Source: Streptomyces sp. NBC_01750 (GTDB taxonomy: Bacteria > Actinomycetota > Actinomycetes > Streptomycetales > Streptomycetaceae). From it: a DNA stretch of 64,000 nt. The notes under the pieces were generated by a model. That model did not search any database and was not told the origin of the DNA. It worked only from the letters and a program-made list of their open reading frames with translations. The translations under genes were made by a program, and so were the position numbers. This document shows positions 54,079-63,027 of this stretch, in pieces. The DNA lies in NCBI RefSeq assembly GCF_035918095.1, contig NZ_CP109137.1:7070001-7134000 (forward strand). Reading direction: 5' to 3'. Every line of letters begins with the position of its first letter. Position 1 is the first letter of the stretch.

Positions 54079-54759
54079 TCACTGGGTCGCGCGTACGGCC
54101 GGATTCCAGGTGTTCCACCCGTCCAGCAAGCGGGGAAGTTCCTTCATCGAGTCGAAGGCGATCGCTCCTTCGGCCTTCAGGTCCGCTGCCGTCCCGCTCT
54201 CCTGCGGTGCGTAGGCGAACACCGACATGCCGGCCGCGAGGCCCGCCCGGACACCGACGAGGCTGTCTTCGACGACTGCGCAGTGCGCGGCGGGCACTCC
54301 GAGATCGGCCGCTGCGTGCAGGAACAGTCCGGGGTCCGGCTTCCATGCGCCGACCTCGTACGCGCTGTAAATGCGGTCCTGGAAATATGGCAACAGGCCA
54401 GTCAAGCTCAGGGTGTTGAGGATCTTCTCGCGCGGCGCGCTGGACGCCGTACAGAAGGGCAGCCCAAGATTCTCGACGACCTGCCGCACATGGGGAACGG
54501 GTCGCAGTTCGGTGGCGAATAGATCCGCGGACCTGCTGCGGAACTGCGGGATGAAACTGGCTGGCAGTGCCCGGCCCAGCCGCGCCTCAAGCTGTCCGAC
54601 CCACTCTGCGACCTTTCGGCCCCGTATGAATTCGAGCGCCTGCTCCGAAGAGAAGTCGAGTCCCGCTGCGCCTGCCATTTCTCGCATGACTTGCGAGCTC
54701 AGTGTCTCACTGTCGACAAGGACCCCGTCGCAGTCAAATATAACCAGACGTTTCGTCAC
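54079..54759 (-). CDS. HAD-superfamily sugar-phosphatase/phosphoglucomutase-like enzyme
   Basis: Protein of about 226 aa. The aspartate nucleophile motif is IFDCDGVLVDSE; TASSAPREKI and WKPDPGLFLHAAADLGV, VVEDSLVGVRAGLAAG complete the HAD core with a small cap. The GTG at 54759 has AAAGGG 6 bases upstream; the in-frame ATG at 54774 is a weaker alternative. First gene of the 11-gene operon. It may dephosphorylate the product of the transaldolase. Confidence 0.85.
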   Translation of the reverse strand: MTKRLVIFDCDGVLVDSETLSSQVMREMAGAAGLDFSSEQALEFIRGRKVAEWVGQLEARLGRALPASFIPQFRSRSADLFATELRPVPHVRQVVENLGLPFCTASSAPREKILNTLSLTGLLPYFQDRIYSAYEVGAWKPDPGLFLHAAADLGVPAAHCAVVEDSLVGVRAGLAAGMSVFAYAPQESGTAADLKAEGAIAFDSMKELPRLLDGWNTWNPAVRATQ

Positions 54760-55081
54760 GGGGAACCCTTTCATTGCTTCGCGAATGCCCCGCAGTAGGC
54801 TTCCGACACCCTCTGCGGCGGGACGTCCCCAGCAAAGCAAAGCATTCTATCGATTGGCTCATCGCTCGATACCTTGGCAACCAAGAGAGGGGGCAAAGGT
54901 GTTCAATTCGGGCACGGATGACAGAGTCACGGGCATTGCCTGGACCTGTCATTGGGGTGTAGCTAGCTTCTTCTCGGGGGCGCATGCTGATCACCCAAGT
55001 CTCAGGCATTGCCATCCCTGCCTATGTCGATCACCTTTGTTGTCGGATTCTTGATCAGGTGTCCGTGCGAGAGGGAGTTCA
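54760..55081. promoter_or_regulatory. Divergent control region between the biosynthetic operon and the SARP gene
   Basis: About 320 bases, noticeably more A/T-rich than the flanks, that must carry the promoters of the 11-gene leftward operon and of the SARP gene. SARP proteins bind heptamer repeats near -35 regions; I could not identify a clear direct-repeat set by eye. Confidence 0.55.
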
Positions 55082-55906
55082 ATGAAGTTCGGAGTCCTTG
55101 GCCCGCTGTCCTTGACGGAGGGAAGTGATTCCCTGCTGCCGTCCGCTCCCAAGACGCGTCAGCTCCTGGCTCTCCTGCTGCTCAGCGCGAACTCCCTGGT
55201 GACGCTGGACGCCTGTGTCCAGGAGCTGTGGGGCGAAGCCGCACCACGCAGCGCCGTGCAGAGCGTGCACACCCGGGTGTTCCAGATTCGGCAGGCTCTG
55301 GGCGGCGGCTCTTCCGGAAGGACGGCGGACGAGAGCAAGCGCATTCTGGCGACGCATCACCAGGGCTATTCGCTACGCGTCGAGGACGGAGCCCTCGATC
55401 TTCATTCCCTCGACCAGTACTTGGCGGACTTCCGGCGAGCGCAATCACGCAAGGACGACCCTCTCGTTTCTGCGGCGCTTCGCTCGGCGCTCGGCCTCTG
55501 GCGTGGGCGCACTCTGCTGGACGTGCAGCAGGGCCCATGCATCCAGGCGTATGTCACGGGTATAGAAGATCTTCGGATGACTGCACTGGAGCAATGCATC
55601 GATGCCGAATTGCGACTGGGTATGCACCATCAGCTGCTCTCTGAACTGAGCACCCTCGTATCCCGGCATCCGGTGCACGAGAATCTGCATGCTCAATACA
55701 TGATCGCGCTCTACCGGTCGGGCCGTACGGCGGAGTCCCTCGAGGCGTACCACCGGCTCCACAAGAAACTGACCGACGAACTCGGCATCGAACCGTCCCA
55801 TCGGGTCAGACGGCTGCAAACGGCCGTACTGACCGAAAGCACGGAACTTGATGTCTCCGCGCCGGACAGAATGAGCCTTTCGCTGGGTCTCATGACAAGC
55901 CGATAG
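55082..55906 (+). CDS. SARP-family pathway-specific transcriptional activator
   Basis: Protein of 274 aa with the OmpR-like DNA-binding domain at the N-terminus (GVLGPLSLTEG, PSAPKTRQLLALLLLSANSL, VHTRVFQIRQAL) and the bacterial transcriptional activation domain (LYRSGRTAESLEAYHRLHKK, LTDELGIEPS). The length matches small Streptomyces antibiotic regulators such as ActII-ORF4. The ATG at 55082 follows GAGAGGGAG. Placement between two diverging biosynthetic gene groups supports a role as cluster activator. Confidence 0.92.
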   Translation: MKFGVLGPLSLTEGSDSLLPSAPKTRQLLALLLLSANSLVTLDACVQELWGEAAPRSAVQSVHTRVFQIRQALGGGSSGRTADESKRILATHHQGYSLRVEDGALDLHSLDQYLADFRRAQSRKDDPLVSAALRSALGLWRGRTLLDVQQGPCIQAYVTGIEDLRMTALEQCIDAELRLGMHHQLLSELSTLVSRHPVHENLHAQYMIALYRSGRTAESLEAYHRLHKKLTDELGIEPSHRVRRLQTAVLTESTELDVSAPDRMSLSLGLMTSR

Positions 55907-56070
55907 CGGCGCGGTCATGCTGTCGGCTGCGCATTCTCTCCGGCTGGTGTCGGTCGCCTGGGCCAGGGAGACCAGAGGTCTGGAACTGGCGCAGGTCAGC
56001 CGCCCGGGCGCCCCTCACGAATCCCGTAGCACCCGCTGGCACCCCCTGAACAACTGTGATGAGGAGTTCC

Positions 56071-57294
56071 ATGTCCCGCCGCCTGTTCACCTCGGAGTCC
56101 GTGACCGAGGGGCACCCCGACAAGATCGCTGACCAGATCAGCGACACGATCCTCGACGCGCTCCTCACGGAGGACCCCTCCTCCCGAGTGGCCGTCGAGA
56201 CGCTGATCACCACCGGCCTCGTGCACGTCGCCGGCGAAGTGACCACCAAGGCGTGGGCCGACATCCCCACGCTCGTCCGCAGCAAGATCCTGGAAATTGG
56301 ATACGACTCGTCCAAGAAGGGCTTCGACGGCGCCTCGTGCGGCGTCTCGGTGTCCATTGGCGCGCAGTCCCCGGACATCGCACAGGGCGTCGAAACCTCG
56401 TACGAGAAGCGCGTGGCGGGCGGCACCGCCGGTGACGAGGGCGACCTGCTGGACGTGCAGGGAGCCGGTGACCAGGGGCTGATGTTCGGGTACGCCTGTG
56501 AAGAGACGCCCGAGCTGATGCCGTTGCCCATCCATCTGGCCCACCGCCTCTCCAGCCGGATGACTGAGGTACGCAAGGACGGCACGCTCCCTTACCTTCG
56601 TCCTGACGGCAAGACTCAGGTCACCGTCGAGTACCTGGGCAGCAGGGCGGTCCGGCTCGACACGGTCGTGGTCTCCTCGCAGCACGCGCCGGGCATTGAC
56701 TTGGAGGGGCTGCTGACTCCGGACCTTCGGCAGTTCGTGGTCGAGGCGGTGCTCAAGGAGTTGGCGGAGGAAGGCGTCGACCTGGAGACGGACGGCTACC
56801 GCCTCCTGGTGAACCCGACCGGACGCTTCGAGATCGGCGGCCCGATGGGGGACGCGGGCCTGACCGGCCGCAAGATCATCATCGACACGTACGGTGGCAT
56901 GGCCCGCCACGGCGGCGGTGCCTTCTCGGGCAAGGACCCGTCGAAGGTCGACCGCTCGGCCGCGTACGCGATGCGCTGGGTCGCCAAGAACGTGGTGGCC
57001 GCGGGTCTCGCGGCACGTTGTGAGGTGCAGGTCGCGTACGCGATCGGCAAGGCCGAGCCGGTCGGTCTGTTCATCGAGACCTTCGGCACCGCCGCGGTGC
57101 CGACCGCCGCGATCGAGAAGGCCGTTGCCGAGGTCTTCGATCTCCGCCCCGCCGCGATCATCCGCGATCTCGACCTGCTCCGCCCGATCTATGCTCAGAC
57201 CGCCGCATACGGCCACTTCGGCCGTGAACTACCGGACTTCACCTGGGAGCGCACCGACCGCGTCGACGCCCTCCGCACGGCCACGGGGCGGTGA
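56071..57294 (+). CDS. metK: S-adenosylmethionine synthetase
   Basis: Protein of 407 aa, normal MetK length, with [12 protein letters not shown] near residue 13, [10 protein letters not shown] and [16 protein letters not shown]; all nucleotide and metal sites appear intact. It makes SAM from methionine and ATP. The ATG at 56071 follows GAGGAG; an in-frame start at 56056 is less likely. As a cluster-borne copy followed by metF and an adenosine kinase, it probably boosts SAM supply for the cluster's methyltransferases in addition to a housekeeping copy elsewhere. Confidence 0.95.
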   Translation: MSRRLFTSESVTEGHPDKIADQISDTILDALLTEDPSSRVAVETLITTGLVHVAGEVTTKAWADIPTLVRSKILEIGYDSSKKGFDGASCGVSVSIGAQSPDIAQGVETSYEKRVAGGTAGDEGDLLDVQGAGDQGLMFGYACEETPELMPLPIHLAHRLSSRMTEVRKDGTLPYLRPDGKTQVTVEYLGSRAVRLDTVVVSSQHAPGIDLEGLLTPDLRQFVVEAVLKELAEEGVDLETDGYRLLVNPTGRFEIGGPMGDAGLTGRKIIIDTYGGMARHGGGAFSGKDPSKVDRSAAYAMRWVAKNVVAAGLAARCEVQVAYAIGKAEPVGLFIETFGTAAVPTAAIEKAVAEVFDLRPAAIIRDLDLLRPIYAQTAAYGHFGRELPDFTWERTDRVDALRTATGR

Positions 57295-57297
57295 GCC

Positions 57298-58245
57298 GTG
57301 CGGGAGCACCACGGAAGGCGTACCGAGGCCGAGGACACCTTGCCCTTCGCCACCGGCAGTCACAGGGGCTCCTTCTCCTTCGAATTCTTTCCGGCGAAGA
57401 CCGAGTCGGGAGATCGCGCGCTCTGGGAGGTGATCCGCCGGGCCGAGGCACTGTCCCCCTCGTTCATCTCGGTCACCTACGGCGCCGGCGGCTCCTCCCG
57501 GGACCGTACGGTCGAGGCCACTCGGCGCATCGCGGCCGAGACGACGCTCCGTCCGGTCGCCCACCTCACCGCGGTCGGGCACTCTGTGGCCGAACTGCGC
57601 CGGATCATCGGGCAGTACGCCGACGCCGGTATCCGGGACATCCTTGTGCTGCGCGGTGATCCGCCGGGCGACCCCACAGGTGCGTGGGCCCCGCACCCGC
57701 AGGGGCTGACCTATGCGTATGAGCTTGTCGAACTCGTATGCTCGCTGGGCGAGTTCAGTGTCGGCGTCGCCGCCTTCCCCGAACGGCACCCGCGCTCGGC
57801 CGACTGGGACAGCGAGATCCGGCACTTTGTGGCCAAGTGCCGGGCGGGCGCGGACTATGCGATCACACAAATGTTCTTCGATGTCGAGGACTATCTGAGG
57901 TTGCGCGACCGGGTGGCCGCAGCGGGCTGTGACGTCCCGATCATCCCCGAGATCATGCCGGCCACCGACGTCCGCCAGATCAGCCGATTCGCCGAGCTCA
58001 GCGGCGCGGCCTTCCCGGAAGATCTCGCGCACCGACTCGAAGCCGTCCGCGGAGACCGGGACGCCTCGTACCGCGTCGGCGTCGACTACGCGACCACCAT
58101 GGGGCGCCGCCTGTTGGCCGAAGGCGCCCCCGGACTGCACTACATCACGCTCAACCGCTCCTCGGCGGCCTTCGAAATCCATCGCAACGTCCTCGACGTG
58201 CTCGATGCAAGGAGTCCACGACATGCCCTCGCCGTAGGCCACTGA
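57298..58245 (+). CDS. metF: 5,10-methylenetetrahydrofolate reductase
   Basis: Protein of 315 aa, TIM-barrel flavoenzyme of the MetF family: FSFEFFPAKTESGDRALWE, ISVTYGAGGSSRDRT, VLRGDPPGD and ADYAITQMFFDVEDYLR. It makes 5-methyltetrahydrofolate, the methyl donor for methionine synthesis. The GTG start lies 3 bases after the metK stop. No methionine synthase is encoded nearby. Confidence 0.94.
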   Translation: MREHHGRRTEAEDTLPFATGSHRGSFSFEFFPAKTESGDRALWEVIRRAEALSPSFISVTYGAGGSSRDRTVEATRRIAAETTLRPVAHLTAVGHSVAELRRIIGQYADAGIRDILVLRGDPPGDPTGAWAPHPQGLTYAYELVELVCSLGEFSVGVAAFPERHPRSADWDSEIRHFVAKCRAGADYAITQMFFDVEDYLRLRDRVAAAGCDVPIIPEIMPATDVRQISRFAELSGAAFPEDLAHRLEAVRGDRDASYRVGVDYATTMGRRLLAEGAPGLHYITLNRSSAAFEIHRNVLDVLDARSPRHALAVGH

Positions 58246-58437
58246 CCTCACGGAGCTCATGGGTTACGGGGTCGCCGGTCTTCCGGCGGGAAGGGGACCG
58301 ACCGACCTCGCCGGGCATGAGATGTCCGGTATCCGCACCGGTGTCACCGCCGGGTGCGCCTGAAAAGCCGGCCTCTGCCGCTGCAGAACAGCGGAGCGGC
58401 CGTCGTCGACCGCCGAGAGTGACTCCTGGGGGAGTTC

Positions 58438-59421
58438 GTGCGTCTTGCCATCACCGGTTCCATTGCCACCGACCATCTGGCGACCTTCCCCGGAAGGTTC
58501 GCCGACCAGCTGATACCCGATCAGCTCTCCCACATTTCTCTCTCCTTCCTCGTCGACGACCTGGAGGTCCGGCGTGGTGGAGTCGCCGCGAACATCGCTT
58601 TCGGACTCGGCCTGCTGGGGCTGACCCCGTATCTGGTCGGTGCGGTCGGACCGGACTTCGACGAGTATCGGATCTGGCTCAAGGAACACGGTGTCGACAC
58701 CGAGCACGTGCGGGTGTCCAGCCGGTCGCGGACCGCGCGCTTCATGTGCACCACTGATCAGGACCAGAATCAGATCGCCTCTTTCTACGCCGGGGCGATG
58801 GCAGAGGCTGCGCAGATCGATCTCTCCGTCATCTCCGGGCGGACGGGTGGGGTGGATCTTGTGCTGGTCGCCCCCAACACTCCTGAAGCCATGATCCGGC
58901 ATAGGCGGCAGTGCGAGGAGTTGGGCGTGCCCTTCGCGGCCGATCCCTCTCAGCAGCTCGCCCGGCTGACCCGCGACGAGGTGCGACTGCTCGTCACCGG
59001 CGCGCTGTGGTTGTTCACCAACGACTACGAAGCCGCGCTCCTATCGGAACTCAGCGGCTGGACGCGGGAAGAGATTCTCTCCCGGGTGGGTGCGTGGATC
59101 ACCACGCGGGGCGCCGACGGAGTCACCCTCGCGACCGCCGACGGTACGGAGGAGTCCTTCCCCGCCGTGCCGTCGGCGGCCGTTGCGGACCCCACCGGGG
59201 TCGGCGACGCCTTCAGAGCCGGCTTCCTCGCCGGTACGAGCTGGGGGCTCGCGGTCGACGTGGCGATCCCGCTGGGCTGCGCCATGGCCACCAGGGCGTT
59301 GGAAACCGTGGGTTCGCAGCAGTACACCGTTTCGCCGACGGACCTGCTGACGCGCATCGCTGACACGTACGGCGGCCAGGTGGGTGCCCGGCTCGCCCCG
59401 TATCTGGAGCTGTCACCGTGA
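58438..59421 (+). CDS. adoK: Adenosine kinase (actinobacterial PfkB type)
   Basis: Protein of 327 aa closely resembling the mycobacterial-type adenosine kinase: ITGSIATDHLATFPGRF, HISLSFLVDDLEVRRGGVAA, FAADPSQQLARLTRDEVRLL, and the PfkB catalytic loop DPTGVGDAFRAGFLAG. It removes adenosine, product of S-adenosylhomocysteine breakdown, and so pulls the methyl cycle forward. The GTG at 58438 follows GGGGGAG. A small hairpin (CGCCGG-TCTT-CCGGCG, 58273-58288) lies in the 192-base gap upstream. Confidence 0.9.
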   Translation: MRLAITGSIATDHLATFPGRFADQLIPDQLSHISLSFLVDDLEVRRGGVAANIAFGLGLLGLTPYLVGAVGPDFDEYRIWLKEHGVDTEHVRVSSRSRTARFMCTTDQDQNQIASFYAGAMAEAAQIDLSVISGRTGGVDLVLVAPNTPEAMIRHRRQCEELGVPFAADPSQQLARLTRDEVRLLVTGALWLFTNDYEAALLSELSGWTREEILSRVGAWITTRGADGVTLATADGTEESFPAVPSAAVADPTGVGDAFRAGFLAGTSWGLAVDVAIPLGCAMATRALETVGSQQYTVSPTDLLTRIADTYGGQVGARLAPYLELSP

Positions 59422-59630
59422 TCGCGGAGGCCGCCATCCTCCTTTCTGCCGCGGGGTGTGGGACGTACGTCACGTTCGTATGCGGCCGCACCGTCCACTG
59501 GGACCAGTCGGCGATGACCACAGGCGCGTGGGCGTTTCCGGACCCCGGGACGGACGAGGGGGAACAGTCCGCTCCTACCCAACCAAAGGAACAGCGAGCG
59601 AGCAGTGCGAGAAGAAGAGACGCCTCGTAG
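59418..59630 (+). CDS. Possible small protein overlapping adoK stop
   Basis: A 70-codon frame begins with a GTG overlapping the adoK TGA (GTGA). It contains CGTYVTFVCG and a polar C-terminal tail. No family is recognised, and the tail runs through the ribosome-binding region of the next gene. It could be a coupled small protein or chance. Confidence 0.25.
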   Translation: MIAEAAILLSAAGCGTYVTFVCGRTVHWDQSAMTTGAWAFPDPGTDEGEQSAPTQPKEQRASSARRRDAS

Positions 59631-59637
59631 GAGCACC

Positions 59638-60735
59638 ATGCTGACGGATCTGGTCAATGAGGGAGTGTCCGTCTGGCTGGACGGTGCGAGCCGCCGGTCT
59701 CTCGCGGACGGAACCCTGAGCCAGCGGATGACAGATGCACATGTCACCGGAGCCGTACTGTCCCTGCGCGAGCTGGGGCGCGAAGTGCGCGACGGCACCG
59801 CGTACCGGGAGCAGATCGACATGCTCGGCACCCAGGGCGTCACCGCGGACGAAGCCGTGCGGGCACTGCTTTTCTACGATGCCCGCTGGGCCTGCGACGT
59901 GCTGCGGCCGAGCTTCACGGCGACACAGGGCGCCGATGGCTGGGTGTGCGCGGAGCTGGATCCCCGGTTCGCCGACGATGCCCGCGCCTCGGTCGCCGAG
60001 GCGCGCGCCGTCGCACTCGCCGTAAACCGGCCCAATCTGCTGATTGCCGTGCCCAGCACTCCCGCGGGCATGACGGTGATCAGCGACTGCGTGGCCGAGG
60101 GAATCGGTGTGAACGCCCGTCACATCTATTCGGTGCGGTGCTACGGAGAAGTGATCGAGGCGTACTTCGAGGGCCTGGAACGGGCGCTCACCGCCGGACG
60201 TGCCGTCACCGCCTTTGCCTCGGTGGCCTCCTTCGAGGCCGCCCGGATGGAAGCAGCGGTGGACCTGTGCCTGAACGGGAGGGAGCCCGCCGTTGCCGCG
60301 CCGCTGCGCGGCCGGTCGGCGCTAGCCCTCGCCCGAGCGGCCTACCACCTTTACGAGGAACGGCTCGGCTCCGGCCGCTGGCGGAAGCTGCGGGCCGCCG
60401 GGGCCCGCCCGCAGCGCCTGGTCTGGCCCGGAGCCGACGCGCCGGATCCCGCGACGACGGTCCGTCAGGTCGAGGAACTGGTGGCCTGGAGCACCGTCCA
60501 CGCGATGTCACAGCCCACCCTTGACGCTGTGGCCCGGCTGGGCCGACTGCGGGGTGACACGCTTTCGGGGGAGTCCAGGGCTTCGGACGAGCTGTTGACG
60601 GGCCTGCGGCTCCAGGATGTCAGCGTCGACCGGACCGCCGTGGAGCTGGCTCGCTCGGAGCTCCGGGGGAGCGTACGCGATCGCCTGGAGCTCGCCGACT
60701 CGGTACGGGACACATGGCGCCGCACGCACGGCTGA
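59638..60735 (+). CDS. Transaldolase homologue lacking the Schiff-base lysine
   Basis: Protein of 365 aa, colinear with bacterial transaldolases: SVWLDGASRRSLADGTL, VCAELDPRFADDARASVAEA, RPNLLIAVPSTPAGM, and FASVASFEAARME. The lysine of the expected LIKIPAT motif is Ala137, the N-terminal Asp of WLDD is Gly, and the TTNP phosphate loop is replaced by VTGAVLSLRE. Surrounding sequence is well kept and the gene has a clean TAGGAG ribosome-binding site, so this is not simple decay. It may be a repurposed enzyme, scaffold, or regulatory partner of the intact transaldolase encoded at 52805-54031. Confidence 0.85.
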   Translation: MLTDLVNEGVSVWLDGASRRSLADGTLSQRMTDAHVTGAVLSLRELGREVRDGTAYREQIDMLGTQGVTADEAVRALLFYDARWACDVLRPSFTATQGADGWVCAELDPRFADDARASVAEARAVALAVNRPNLLIAVPSTPAGMTVISDCVAEGIGVNARHIYSVRCYGEVIEAYFEGLERALTAGRAVTAFASVASFEAARMEAAVDLCLNGREPAVAAPLRGRSALALARAAYHLYEERLGSGRWRKLRAAGARPQRLVWPGADAPDPATTVRQVEELVAWSTVHAMSQPTLDAVARLGRLRGDTLSGESRASDELLTGLRLQDVSVDRTAVELARSELRGSVRDRLELADSVRDTWRRTHG

Positions 60736-60793
60736 GGGGCGCTCGCCGGCTGTGTGCTGACCTTCCAGCACACAGCCGGCGAGCGCCCCTTTT
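60735..60793. terminator. Strong bidirectional terminator
   Basis: A perfect 25-bp stem (60735-60759 with 60766-60790) and a 6-base loop, followed by TTTT on the plus strand. It lies between convergent transaldolase-like and pabAB genes and should stop transcription from both sides. Confidence 0.92.
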
Positions 60794-60813
60794 CCAGCCC
60801 TTCGCCCATCCGT

Positions 60814-62976
60814 TCAGCGCCCGGGCGTGCTCCTGGAGACCGCCGTGGCCGGCTTGCGCCCTGGGAAGGCGCCTCCGGTCAGCGCGAGCAGCGGTTCCGC
60901 CTTGACGGCCGTCTCCTCGAACTCGGCCTCCGCGTCCGAGAGCGCGGTGATGGCTCCGCCGATTCCGTACCGTACGCGGCCGGGGGTGATGACGGCTGTA
61001 CGGATGGCGATGCTCAGGTCGGCGGCTCCGGTGAGGGAGAAGTAGCCGATCGCTCCCGAGTAGACACCCCGGGGGCCTCCTTCGAGCCGGTCGATGATCC
61101 GCATGGTCCGCTCCTTGGGCGCTCCGGTCATGGAGCCGCCCGGGAACGCGGAGCGCACGCAGCCGACGGCACCGCTGTCGCGGCGCAGGGTCGCGGTGAC
61201 GGTGCTGACCAGTTGGTGGACGGTCGTGAACGTCTCGACGCGGAAGATGTCGTCGGCCACGACAGACCCGACCTCCGCGCACCGGCCCAGATCGTTGCGG
61301 ACCAGATCGACGATCATCAGGTTCTCCGCGCGCTCCTTCTCGTCCGTGCGAAGTTCCTCCACCAGAGCGGCGTCGTGTGCGGGTGTCTCCCCGCGCGGCC
61401 TGGTCCCCTTGATCGGCCGGGACTCGGCGGTGCCGTCGGAACCGACCCGCAGGAAGCGCTCCGGCGAACTGCTCAGCACCGACAGCTCGTCGAACCGCAG
61501 CAGTGCCGCGAACGGGGCCGGAGCGACATGGCGCAGGTACCGGTAGCTCTGCCACGGATCCAGATCCACCCGCGCCTCCGCCATGTTGGTGAGGCAGATC
61601 TCGTACGACTCACCGGTCGTGATCTCGTCCTGGCAGGAGTCGATGAGGTTCAGATACGCCTGACGGTCGTGCCGCAGCTCCACCCGTGCACCGACGGCCG
61701 GCGGGGCGGGATCGGGGTTCGGCACCAAGCCCGCCAGGGCGTCGAGCCGGCTCGCTGTCCGGGTCAGCCAGGACCGCGCCGTGTCCTTGGCCGCTACCTC
61801 GTGCCCGGCAAGGCCCGTGCCTTCGTCCGCAAGGGCGAGGAGATACGTCACTCCTTCCCGGTGGTCGAAGACCACGGCACGGTCGGCGAAAATCATCGCC
61901 GCATCCGGCTCCTCCGAGCGGTGTGTCAGGCCCCCTCCGGGCGCCGGCTTCAACTCGTACCCCAGATAGCCGACCCAGCCGAGCGCGAAGTCGAAGGGCA
62001 GTTCCGGTACCTGAGTGGCCGTGCCTCGCAGGTCCGCGTCGAGCCAGTCCAGGAACTCGCCGGTGACGATCTCCGTACCTGTGCGCGACCTGACCTGGAT
62101 CGTGCTGCTCAACATGTCCGCCGTGGCGACGCGGGCGAGGGGACCGGAGGCGTCACCCATGAGGGAGAAGCGGCCGAGGACGCCGTCGGTCCTGCTGCTG
62201 TCGAGCCAGAAGGAGTGCGAGCCCGCTCCGTACAGGCGCTCGAAGGCGATCTCATCGCTCCAGCGGGTGCGCAACCGTTCCACACAGACCTTCAACCGAC
62301 GCTGCTCCGCAGGTCGTTGTCGCATGGGCGCAGAGCTGTTCCCGGGATGACCGACGGCCTGCCGCGGAGAATCGGCCCGGGCGTCGGACGCCCACGTCGG
62401 CGCTTCTTGGCGCAACTCCAAGAAATTCCTGAGGAGTTGCATGCCGTATTCCGTGCCGATCGACTCCGGATGGAATTGCACGCCGTGCAGCGGGCGGTTC
62501 CGGTGCCGTATTCCCATCACGACGCCGTCGTAGGTCCAAGCTGTCGCTTCCAGTTCATCAGGAAGACGGGTGACGGCCAGGGAGTGGTATCGAATGGCTT
62601 TGAAGGGGGACGGGAGGCCCGCGAAAATGCCCGTTCCCGTGTGCAGCACGGGCGAGATACGGCCATGGCACGGTTCGGGCGCCAAGGTCACATGGCCCCC
62701 GCTCGCCAGGGCAATTCCCTGATGGCCGAGACACACGCCGAGCAGCGGGACCTTCGTGGAACGGATGATGTCCTGGCAGATTCCAAAGTCCGCCGGGCGT
62801 GCGGGGTTTCCCGGTCCTGGTGAGATGACCACCCGATCGAAATCCGCAAGATGGCAGGTGCGCCAGTGCGCTTCGTCATTCCGGACGACAGTCGGCTCAT
62901 GACCGGAAATTTGGGCCAGATAGTCGAACAGGTTGTAGGTGAACGAGTCGTGATTGTCGACCAGTAGCGTACGCAT
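60814..62976 (-). CDS. pabAB: Aminodeoxychorismate synthase, PabA-PabB fusion
   Basis: Protein of 720 aa. Residues 1 to about 190 are the glutamine amidotransferase (LLVDNHDSFTYNLFDYLAQI; nucleophile Cys82 in GVCLGHQG; GVQFHPESIGTEYG). The rest is the chorismate-binding component I (SYEICLTNMAEARVDL, RPIKGTRPRG, VDLVRNDLGR, GSMTGAPKERTM, YSGAIGY). PIKGT, with Lys where anthranilate synthases have Ala, indicates PABA- rather than anthranilate-type chemistry. Fused PabAB occurs in clusters that use PABA as a building block, for example candicidin and chloramphenicol. Confidence 0.92.
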   Translation of the reverse strand: MRTLLVDNHDSFTYNLFDYLAQISGHEPTVVRNDEAHWRTCHLADFDRVVISPGPGNPARPADFGICQDIIRSTKVPLLGVCLGHQGIALASGGHVTLAPEPCHGRISPVLHTGTGIFAGLPSPFKAIRYHSLAVTRLPDELEATAWTYDGVVMGIRHRNRPLHGVQFHPESIGTEYGMQLLRNFLELRQEAPTWASDARADSPRQAVGHPGNSSAPMRQRPAEQRRLKVCVERLRTRWSDEIAFERLYGAGSHSFWLDSSRTDGVLGRFSLMGDASGPLARVATADMLSSTIQVRSRTGTEIVTGEFLDWLDADLRGTATQVPELPFDFALGWVGYLGYELKPAPGGGLTHRSEEPDAAMIFADRAVVFDHREGVTYLLALADEGTGLAGHEVAAKDTARSWLTRTASRLDALAGLVPNPDPAPPAVGARVELRHDRQAYLNLIDSCQDEITTGESYEICLTNMAEARVDLDPWQSYRYLRHVAPAPFAALLRFDELSVLSSSPERFLRVGSDGTAESRPIKGTRPRGETPAHDAALVEELRTDEKERAENLMIVDLVRNDLGRCAEVGSVVADDIFRVETFTTVHQLVSTVTATLRRDSGAVGCVRSAFPGGSMTGAPKERTMRIIDRLEGGPRGVYSGAIGYFSLTGAADLSIAIRTAVITPGRVRYGIGGAITALSDAEAEFEETAVKAEPLLALTGGAFPGRKPATAVSRSTPGR

Positions 62977-63027
62977 CGGTGAGTTCGGTCCTCCCTCAGG
63001 GCCGCAGAGCGTGGGGGTGCATGACCG

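Noticed and set aside
55907..56070. SAM riboswitch upstream of metK
   Set aside because: The 164-base leader shows no recognisable SAM-I or SAM-II core and no expression platform; ordinary ribosome-binding site only.
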